Shown piece after piece: positions 1-5,160 of a DNA stretch of 6,098 nucleotides (its first letter is position 1; the number at the start of each line of letters is the position of its first letter). Source of the DNA: an uncultured Eubacteriales bacterium (GTDB lineage Bacteria; Bacillota_A; Clostridia; Peptostreptococcales; Anaerovoracaceae). Position numbers and translations under genes: made by a program. The stretch spans positions 1 through 6,098 of the forward strand of contig CADATR010000109.1 in assembly GCA_902790885.1 (NCBI GenBank), read 5' to 3'. The notes beneath the pieces were generated by a model. That model was not told where the DNA came from, searched no databases, and worked only from the letters and a program-made list of their open reading frames with translations.

Positions 1-342
1 AAGGCGAACTCCTATCCTTACCAGCTTTCGGGAGGCCAGCAGCAGAGAGTCGCGATCGCGAGAGCCATGGCCATGAAGCCGGAGATCCTTTTCTTTGACG
101 AGCCGACTTCGGCGCTCGATCCTGAGCTGACCGGAGAGGTTCTGAAGGTTATCCGTCAGCTTGCTGAGGAGAAGATGACCATGGTGGTAGTCACACACGA
201 GATGCCTTTCGCTAAGGCGGTAAGCAACCGCGTGCTGTTCATGGACGGCGGAGTCATAGTTGAGCAGGGCGACCCGAAAGAAGTATTTGAAAATCCGCAG
301 GAGGAGAGAACAAAGCAGTTCCTGCGGGTGTTTGAGAGATAG
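1..342 (+). CDS. Polar amino-acid ABC transporter ATP-binding protein (GlnQ/HisP type), 5' end outside window
   Basis: This is the C-terminal 113 residues of an ABC ATPase that powers uptake of a polar amino acid; it would act as a homodimer on the inner face of the membrane with a permease and a binding protein. The reading frame is open from base 1. Visible motifs, in order: signature LSGGQQQR (bases 25-48), Walker B ILFFDE (85-102) followed by the D-loop SALD, and the H-loop histidine in VVVTHEM (His codon at 196). The tail, with [13 protein letters not shown] and [12 protein letters not shown], is typical of the GlnQ/HisP/ArtP subfamily. Walker A and the Q-loop lie upstream of the window. 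An ATG at 67 is internal and not the start, because the signature motif precedes it. The next gene begins 23 bases after the stop, so the two are probably co-transcribed. The substrate cannot be read from the ATPase; the racemase next door makes histidine or another polar amino acid an attractive guess. Confidence 0.93.
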   Translation, partial: KANSYPYQLSGGQQQRVAIARAMAMKPEILFFDEPTSALDPELTGEVLKVIRQLAEEKMTMVVVTHEMPFAKAVSNRVLFMDGGVIVEQGDPKEVFENPQEERTKQFLRVFER

Positions 343-365
343 AACGGAGACCGGAAGAGCGGACA

Positions 366-1481
366 ATGATGGGAAGGATCTTTGAGGATCTGGATTATTG
401 CATATTTGATCCGACAGGAAACATAACAGCGCTGGTCGAGACCGAGGTGGATATTGAGGATCAGCCGGCAGCCGCTGCGCGGATAATGGAGCTGGAGCCT
501 GACGTTGAGCAGGTCGGCTTCATTTCGTATGCCGGAAATACTGCGGACGGCGGCGTGCCGGTCAGTCTGCGAATGGCAGGAGGAGAGTTCTGCGGCAACG
601 CCGCCATGTGCGCGGCCGCGCTCTTCGCGATCCGCAGCGGCCTGCAGGGCGGCGCGGTGCCGGTGAGGATATCGGGGGCATCCGCGCCCGTGATGGTGCG
701 GCTCGAGAGGCAGGCCGCAGACAGTTTTGGCGCGGCCGCTGAGATACCGCCGGCCATCAGGATCGGCACGGTAGAAGCGGCAGCTCCGGCAGCGGAAAAA
801 GAAGCTGCCGAAAAGGACCGGAACGAAGAAGTCCGGGCCGGCGGCACCGGCGCAGCAGAAGCACCAGGCGCCGGCAAGTGCGGCGCAAACGCAACGTCAG
901 GCGCCGGCCAGTGCGGCGCAACAGCAACATCAGGCGCCGGCAAGTGCGGCGCAACAGCAACGTCAGGCGCCGATCTCACGCTCCCTATAGTAGAAATGGA
1001 AGGCATCAGCCATATAATAATCGAACCCGACTCAGGCTTCTTCGGCATAAAGGAGGACAGCGCGCTTGCCGAATCCCTGCTCCGCCAGTGGTGCGGCGTA
1101 CTCGGTGCGGACTGCCTGGGCATGATGTTCCTGGGCGAAGCGGGTTCGCTTCCAGAATGTGAGACGCCGATGGAAGACCGCAAAGCAGATACCGGCACAG
1201 CCATATTCGGCGAAAGCCGCGTGCTGACTCCGCTTGTATACGTGCCGGGAGCCGACACGATGTTCTGGGAGAATTCCTGCGCGAGCGGAAGCGCGGCGGC
1301 AGGGATGTACCTCGCCGCGCGTACAGGGGCTCCTGTGGACGTCACATTTGACGAGCCCGCCGGCCGCCTCAGAGTAGAGAGTGACCCGGCGTCCGGCCGC
1401 ACGGTCCTCCACGGCTCAGCCATACTCCGCAAAACAGTATCCGGCCGCAGTCAGAGGCCGCCGGAGCCCGTGATTCATTGA
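366..1481 (+). CDS. Cofactor-independent amino-acid racemase, DapF fold, CntK (histidine racemase)-like, with repeat insertion
   Basis: The 371-residue protein has the two-lobed layout of the diaminopimelate epimerase superfamily, with one catalytic cysteine per lobe: Cys76 in GGEFCGNAAMC and Cys305 in WENSCASGSAAAG. These enzymes invert an amino-acid alpha carbon by a two-base thiol mechanism without PLP. Compared from memory, FDPTGNIT (15-22), EQVGFI (48-53), GGEFCGNA and the LVYVP...WENSC block match the staphylococcal histidine racemase CntK better than true DapF, which has CGNGARC and CGTGACA. Family members are about 275 residues long. The excess here is an Ala/Gly/Glu-rich insertion at about residues 137-203, including three 11-residue repeats, plus roughly 20 extra residues near 262-284. 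Ala306 replaces the glycine usually following the second cysteine. GGAAG at 353-357 sits 8 bases before the ATG; the adjacent ATG at 369 is also possible. Substrate is inferred: histidine or another polar amino acid, but a diverged DapF cannot be excluded. Confidence 0.8.
   Translation: MMGRIFEDLDYCIFDPTGNITALVETEVDIEDQPAAAARIMELEPDVEQVGFISYAGNTADGGVPVSLRMAGGEFCGNAAMCAAALFAIRSGLQGGAVPVRISGASAPVMVRLERQAADSFGAAAEIPPAIRIGTVEAAAPAAEKEAAEKDRNEEVRAGGTGAAEAPGAGKCGANATSGAGQCGATATSGAGKCGATATSGADLTLPIVEMEGISHIIIEPDSGFFGIKEDSALAESLLRQWCGVLGADCLGMMFLGEAGSLPECETPMEDRKADTGTAIFGESRVLTPLVYVPGADTMFWENSCASGSAAAGMYLAARTGAPVDVTFDEPAGRLRVESDPASGRTVLHGSAILRKTVSGRSQRPPEPVIH
867..965 (+). repeat. Three tandem 33-bp in-frame repeats within the racemase gene
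   Basis: Three contiguous 33-bp units (867-899, 900-932, 933-965), followed by a further GGCGCC at 966-971, differ by only a few bases. They encode residues 168-200 as three copies of an 11-residue unit, consensus GAG[K/Q]CGA[N/T]ATS. Each unit carries one cysteine (Cys172, Cys183, Cys194). Because 33 is a multiple of three, gain or loss of units would keep the frame. The near-identity at DNA level suggests recent duplication or slippage. The unit matches no CRISPR or mobile-element pattern. Confidence 0.95.
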
Positions 1482-1507
1482 CATACAGCCCTTATAAATG
1501 GTAAAAT
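1478..1507 (+). promoter_or_regulatory. Predicted sigma-A-type promoter for the acyl-CoA synthetase operon
   Basis: A perfect TTGACA -35 box (1478-1483) overlaps the TGA stop of the racemase. It is followed after 18 bases by TAAAAT (1502-1507), five of six matches to the -10 consensus. Transcription would begin near 1514, giving a leader of about 127 bases before the TTG start at 1641. The placement, immediately downstream of one gene and upstream of the only sizeable gap, fits a promoter for the downstream run of genes. The start site is a prediction from the boxes only. Confidence 0.55.
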
Positions 1508-1550
1508 TTACGGCGCTACTAAGGCACACAGGTAGTTTTTACCATTTTTT
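1496..1550 (+). terminator. Inverted repeat with T-run: possible terminator of the upstream operon, or operator
   Basis: An 11-bp perfect inverted repeat pairs 1496-1506 (AAATGGTAAAA) with 1537-1547 (TTTTACCATTT). An inner stem pairs 1515-1520 with 1531-1536 (four Watson-Crick pairs plus G-U pairs) around a 10-base loop. The 5' side has an 8-base bulge. The 3' arm runs into six T residues (1545-1550). This resembles a weak Rho-independent terminator for RNA reading through from the racemase gene; the stem is AT-rich, which lowers confidence. The left arm also covers the predicted -10 box, so the same repeat could instead be a DNA-level operator for the downstream promoter. Confidence 0.4.
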
Positions 1551-1554
1551 ATTA

Positions 1555-1567
1555 CGCAAATTTTGCG
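1555..1567. promoter_or_regulatory. 13-bp palindrome CGCAAA-T-TTTGCG in the leader
   Basis: Two perfect 6-bp arms surround a single central T, about 40 bases downstream of the predicted transcription start. The symmetry and size suit a dimeric repressor operator, but I recognise no named regulator's site, and a 6-bp arm palindrome can arise by chance in AT-rich intergenic DNA. Confidence 0.25.
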
Positions 1568-1584
1568 GAAAACTGGAGCTGTCG

Positions 1585-1620
1585 GAAGCAGTGAAAACGG
1601 TGGTATCGGATCTCTGCTTC
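1585..1620 (+). other. Leader hairpin just upstream of the acyl-CoA synthetase ribosome binding site
   Basis: GAAGCAG (1585-1591) is perfectly complementary to CTGCTTC (1614-1620), with a possible extra G-U pair (1584/1621) and a 22-base loop. It ends 6 bases before the AAAGGAG at 1627. No T-run follows, so it is not a terminator. It could stabilise the mRNA or influence ribosome access. Confidence 0.3.
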
Positions 1621-1626
1621 TTATAT

Positions 1627-1633
1627 AAAGGAG
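1627..1633 (+). promoter_or_regulatory. Ribosome binding site AAAGGAG fixing the TTG start of the acyl-CoA synthetase
   Basis: AAAGGAG lies 7 bases before TTG at 1641. This ideal spacing supports TTG as the initiator. The next in-frame ATG codons lie well inside the protein (near residue 35 and beyond) and have no comparable site. Confidence 0.85.
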
Positions 1634-1640
1634 TAAAGCG

Positions 1641-3527
1641 TTGGAGAATTATCAGGACGTTATAGCAAAGTATAAAGACGCAGACCTGGACGGTCTGACA
1701 GAAGAGGAATACAAAGAATTAAAAGCGGCCGAGCTGGCCGACATGCAGTCATACGTTGATGCCATCACCGAGAGCAAGGTGCCCGAGGTGATGTACCGCA
1801 TCGGCAGACCTATCACAGATCTCAAGATGATGATGGAGACAGGAGTCGAGGCTTTCGGCAACAAGGTGCTCTATCACCAGATAATGCCGGGAGACAGTCA
1901 TTTCACAGAGTTCACATACGGCGGAGTAAGAGACGACGTCAGAGGGCTCGGAACAGCGCTCCTCGGCCTGGGCCTCAAGGGCTCACACATAGGTGTCATA
2001 GGCGCCAACTGCTACGAGTGGGCAGAGTCGTACTTTGCCATCACCGGCGGAGTCGGCGTCGTAGTGCCGCTCGATAAAGAGCTTACAAAAGAAGAGCTCA
2101 CCAATCTCTGCGACATGGGCGAGATAGACGCGGTCATCTGCTGCCAGGACAAGTTCTACAAGCTGTTCAAAGAGATCAAAGAAGAAGGCAAAACGGGCCT
2201 CAGGACCGTGATCGCCGTCAATAAGGAAGCTCATGAGGATCCGGCGAACGGACTGTACTCGTGGAACCTCCTGAGAGAAGAGGGCAAGGCAAAGGTCGCT
2301 GCAGGCGACAGAAGTTATCTCGACGCCAGAGTCAGGGCATCCGACATGGTCGCCATAATCTTCACATCAGGCACAACGGGAGTGAGCAAGGGAGTAATGC
2401 TCTCGCACAGAAACCTCTGCACCGACGTGCTCATCGCGCAGACCTACCTCGAGGTGTGCCCGAGCGACATATTCTTCAGCGTACTTCCTATACATCACAC
2501 ATACGAGTGCACCTGCACGATGATCGAAGGACTTTTCATGGGAGCTTCGATGGCGTTCTGCAAGGGCCTCAAATACATAACGAAGGACATGCAGATGGTG
2601 CACCCGACATTCCTGCTCGCGGTGCCACTCATCTACGAGAAGTTCTACAACACCATCCAGAAGACCCTCAAAAAGCAGGGTCAGGACAAGCTGGTCAATA
2701 CGCTGTTCGCGGCCAACAACTTCACGAGCAAGTTCGGCATCAATATCGCGAAGCCGATCGCCAACAAGATAATGGCTCAGTTCGGCGGCAACATCGACAT
2801 GTTTATCGCGGGCGGGGCTAGAGTAGACCCTAAGGTGCTCGCGTTTTTCCGCAGCATGGGAATACCGTGCCTGCAGGGATACGGACTTACAGAGACATCT
2901 CCGATGGTGGCCCTCAACCCTGACCAGTGGAAATACATGAGAAACGATTCGGCAGGCAAGCTGTTCCAGTTCACCGAGTGCAAGATCATCGACAAGGATG
3001 ATGAAGGCAACGGAGAGATCTGCTTCCGCGGACCAATGGTGATGATGGGTTACTACAAGAATCCTGAAGCCACAGCCGCGAGCATGGAGAACGGCTGGTT
3101 CCACACCGGAGACATCGGTTATCTCGATGAAGACAACTACGTATATATCACAGGCCGCAAGAAGAACGTCATCATCGCCGCGAACGGCAAGAACGTCTTC
3201 CCTGAAGAGCTCGAGGAGCTCATCGCCAGAAGCCCTTATATCGAAGAGTGCATGGTATGGGCAGACGAAGACAACGAAGACAGGATGAAGAGGGGCATCT
3301 ACGTGACGCTCCGTCCTGATAAGGAGAACGTCAGGGAGGCCCTCGGAGACAGAGCGGACAACGAGACCGCTGTAATGACACTCATCAGCAGCGAGATCGA
3401 CAAGCTCAATGCCAGATGGCCTGACTGGAAGAAAGTAAAGCACATCGTTCTGAAGAAGAGCGAGTTCAACAAGACGACCGGCATGAAGATCCGCCGCTTC
3501 GTCGAAGACAACAAGCTCGCAGACTAA
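1641..3527 (+). CDS. Long-chain fatty-acid--CoA ligase (AMP-forming acyl-CoA synthetase)
   Basis: This 628-residue ANL-superfamily enzyme would activate a fatty acid with ATP to an acyl-adenylate and then an acyl-CoA in the cytoplasm or at the membrane face. An acidic N-terminal stretch of about 60 residues precedes the adenylation domain. Motifs seen: P-loop TSGTTGVSKG (242-251), GYGLTET (413-419), GWFHTGD (485-491), the hinge region YITGRKKNVI (502-511) followed by GKNVFPEELEE (516-526), and the C-terminal NKTTGMKIRRF, where Lys616 is the likely catalytic lysine. All core motifs look intact, and the length suits the FadD/long-chain family rather than acetyl-CoA synthetase. No transmembrane segment is evident. 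It starts with TTG. The next gene follows 13 bases after the stop, so translation and transcription are probably linked. Chain-length specificity cannot be read; another carboxylate such as an aryl acid is possible. Confidence 0.92.
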   Translation: MENYQDVIAKYKDADLDGLTEEEYKELKAAELADMQSYVDAITESKVPEVMYRIGRPITDLKMMMETGVEAFGNKVLYHQIMPGDSHFTEFTYGGVRDDVRGLGTALLGLGLKGSHIGVIGANCYEWAESYFAITGGVGVVVPLDKELTKEELTNLCDMGEIDAVICCQDKFYKLFKEIKEEGKTGLRTVIAVNKEAHEDPANGLYSWNLLREEGKAKVAAGDRSYLDARVRASDMVAIIFTSGTTGVSKGVMLSHRNLCTDVLIAQTYLEVCPSDIFFSVLPIHHTYECTCTMIEGLFMGASMAFCKGLKYITKDMQMVHPTFLLAVPLIYEKFYNTIQKTLKKQGQDKLVNTLFAANNFTSKFGINIAKPIANKIMAQFGGNIDMFIAGGARVDPKVLAFFRSMGIPCLQGYGLTETSPMVALNPDQWKYMRNDSAGKLFQFTECKIIDKDDEGNGEICFRGPMVMMGYYKNPEATAASMENGWFHTGDIGYLDEDNYVYITGRKKNVIIAANGKNVFPEELEELIARSPYIEECMVWADEDNEDRMKRGIYVTLRPDKENVREALGDRADNETAVMTLISSEIDKLNARWPDWKKVKHIVLKKSEFNKTTGMKIRRFVEDNKLAD

Positions 3528-3540
3528 GAAAGGCGCTGTC

Positions 3541-4644
3541 ATGACAAAGAGACCTGCTCTCATAGTCAATCATGAGAACCTGAGAAACAATATGAAAACA
3601 GTCGTCGGCTGGTGCCGCGATGCCGGCATAGACGTAGCCGGCGTCATCAAGGTGACCACCGGCCTGGCATCCGCAGCCCTCGATTACGAGAGTGCAGGAG
3701 CCAAGTGGATCGCCTCGTCGAGACTTGAACAGCTCGTAAGGGCAAAGGAGGCAGGGGTAAAGGTGCCGCTCCTTCTTATAAGGATACCGATGCTTTCAGA
3801 GCTCGACGACATGGTGAAGATCTGCGACTACAGCCTGCAGAGCAGCCTCGATACCCTCAAGGCGGTGAACGAGGCAGCCCGCAATAACGGCAAAACGCAC
3901 AACGTCATACTGATGGCCGATCTCGGAGACCTCAGAGAGGGCTTCTTCGAGAAGGAAGAGCTCGCAGATGTGGCTGCGTTTGTAGAAAAGGAGCTTGACT
4001 GCATACACCTCGCCGGCATCGGAACGAACCTCGGCTGCGTGGGCTCCGTAAAGCCTACCAAAGAGAAGATGGACATGCTGGCCGACTGGGCAGAAGCCGT
4101 CGAAGCGGCGATAGGCAGACCGCTCGAGATAGTATCGGGCGGAGCTACATCGAGCCTTATGCCGCTGTTTGACGGGGTGATGAACCCTAAGGTGAACATG
4201 CTGAGGATAGGCGCGGTCTCGTACATCGGAGCGCTCGAGGATCTCCGCACCTGCTACGGCAGAGAGGAAGTGGACGTGCTGAGCGACGAATGCTTCATAC
4301 TCGAGACAGAGGTGATCGAGACCAACACCAAGCCTACATATCCTATAGGCGAGCTCGGAGTCGACGCTTCGGGCAAGGTGGGCAATTACGTCGACAGAGG
4401 CCGCCGCAGACGCGCGATACTCGCGGTAGGCAGGGCGGATTACGGCGACATAGACGATATCGTTCCTGTTCTGGAGGGAGCGGAGGTGATGATGGCCTCG
4501 GGCGATCACACCATACTCGACATAGAGGACTGCAGGGAGCAGCTCCATGTGGGAGACGTCGTGAGATTCAAGGTGAAGTATTCAGCACTGATGAGGCTCA
4601 CAACCAGCGAAAACATAACTATTGAAGAGAATTACAGACAGTAA
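3541..4644 (+). CDS. PLP-dependent ornithine/alanine racemase-family protein (fold type III)
   Basis: The 367-residue protein has the alanine-racemase-like layout: an N-terminal PLP barrel and a C-terminal beta domain. The PLP lysine is probably Lys37 in GVIKVTTG. Other family blocks are SRLEQL (60-65), LIRIPMLSE (79-87), LMADLGDLREGFF (124-136), GIGTNLGC (159-166), the glycine/serine-rich phosphate loop SGGATSSL (199-206), LRIG (221-224) and a C-terminal GDHTILDIED (321-330). Recalled against clostridial ornithine racemase (Orr), these align throughout. At two conserved places it differs: SGGAT rather than SGGNS, and RIGAV rather than RIGEA. It is cytoplasmic and would interconvert L- and D-forms of an amino acid, but the substrate is not settled and a changed specificity is possible. 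GAAAGG at 3528-3533, 7 bases before the ATG, supports the start. None of the other ornithine-fermentation genes appears in the window. Confidence 0.83.
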   Translation: MTKRPALIVNHENLRNNMKTVVGWCRDAGIDVAGVIKVTTGLASAALDYESAGAKWIASSRLEQLVRAKEAGVKVPLLLIRIPMLSELDDMVKICDYSLQSSLDTLKAVNEAARNNGKTHNVILMADLGDLREGFFEKEELADVAAFVEKELDCIHLAGIGTNLGCVGSVKPTKEKMDMLADWAEAVEAAIGRPLEIVSGGATSSLMPLFDGVMNPKVNMLRIGAVSYIGALEDLRTCYGREEVDVLSDECFILETEVIETNTKPTYPIGELGVDASGKVGNYVDRGRRRRAILAVGRADYGDIDDIVPVLEGAEVMMASGDHTILDIEDCREQLHVGDVVRFKVKYSALMRLTTSENITIEENYRQ

Positions 4645-4680
4645 GGTCTGGGGAATGTAAAGAAAGGGAGAGAAGACAAA

Positions 4681-5160
4681 ATGGCAGCTTTAAAGTCAAA
4701 TGAAATGACCAGAGAAGGTTATGATAGTCTGAACGCCGAACTCGAACATCTTATTACCGTAGTCCGTAAGGAGAACGCGGAAAGGCTCAAGGAAGCCATC
4801 TCGCTCGGAGATATCAGCGAGAACGCAGAGTACGATGCAGCGAAAGACGCACAGGCCGAAACCGAAGAGAGGATCAGCACCATCGAGGAGATCCTCCGTA
4901 CAGCAGTCATCGTAGAAGAGACAGACGAGAGCGACGACTCGGTACAGACAGGCCGCACAGTCACTATCGAAGATCTCGACACAAAGGAGATCAGCACCTA
5001 TAAGATCGTAGGTACAACAGAAGCAGATCCGCTGAACGGAAAGCTCTCAAACGTTTCGCTGGTAGGCCAGCACCTTCTGGGACATCACGCCGGCGACAGA
5101 GTTGAGTTCCCGGTTCCTGACGGAATGGCCAGATACAGAGTCGTGGAGGTCAAGAGATAA
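4681..5160 (+). CDS. greA: Transcription elongation factor GreA
   Basis: This 159-residue protein is of normal GreA length. It enters the RNA polymerase secondary channel and stimulates cleavage of backtracked RNA, rescuing stalled complexes. The N-terminal coiled coil (about residues 8-78) carries the tip signature [13 protein letters not shown] (43-55), whose acidic Asp44 and Glu47 correspond to the residues that help bind the catalytic magnesium. The C-terminal globular domain shows the usual pattern: TVTIEDLDT, the [20 protein letters not shown] segment (115-134) and [11 protein letters not shown] (138-148). An AAAGGGAG at 4663-4670 lies 10 bases before the ATG. The 36-base gap after the racemase holds no obvious promoter. 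It overlaps lysS by one base, a gene pairing common in Firmicutes. Confidence 0.96.
   Translation: MAALKSNEMTREGYDSLNAELEHLITVVRKENAERLKEAISLGDISENAEYDAAKDAQAETEERISTIEEILRTAVIVEETDESDDSVQTGRTVTIEDLDTKEISTYKIVGTTEADPLNGKLSNVSLVGQHLLGHHAGDRVEFPVPDGMARYRVVEVKR
5145..5149 (+). promoter_or_regulatory. lysS ribosome binding site GGAGG inside the greA 3' end
   Basis: GGAGG lies 10 bases before the ATG at 5160, within the last codons of greA. Together with the TAATG stop/start overlap, it supports coupled translation and fixes the lysS start. Confidence 0.8.

Noticed and set aside
778..810. Inverted repeat CGGCAGCT/AGCTGCCG inside the racemase gene
   Set aside because: It lies within coding sequence in the Ala/Glu-rich segment, has no T-run and is probably a by-product of repeated Ala codons.
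867..971. Tandem repeats considered as a CRISPR array or mobile-element remnant
   Set aside because: The units are directly contiguous with no spacers, lie in frame inside an intact gene, and have no flanking duplications or transposase.
461..1432. A 323-codon open frame on the - strand opposite the CntK-like racemase, with smaller ones at 757-960 and 1032-1412
   Set aside because: The + strand protein has both catalytic cysteine motifs and a good ribosome binding site. The antisense product is Ser/Ala/Pro-rich with no recognisable domain, as expected from a GC-rich gene read backwards.
1622..1627. TATATA as a -10 box close to the acyl-CoA synthetase start
   Set aside because: It overlaps the approach to the ribosome binding site; transcription from it would start after the AAAGGAG, and no -35 box is suitably placed.
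1584..1640. Possible T-box riboswitch (GGTGGTATCG at 1599-1608)
   Set aside because: The core has a mismatch, only about 85 bases separate it from the predicted start, which is too short for a usual stem I region, no terminator with a T-run follows, and the gene is not an aminoacyl-tRNA or amino-acid gene.
2367..3569. A 400-codon open frame on the - strand opposite the acyl-CoA synthetase, and a 250-codon one at 3796-4548
   Set aside because: Both lie fully opposite well-supported enzymes and their translations are His/Val/Leu-rich without family motifs. They are mirror frames caused by codon bias.
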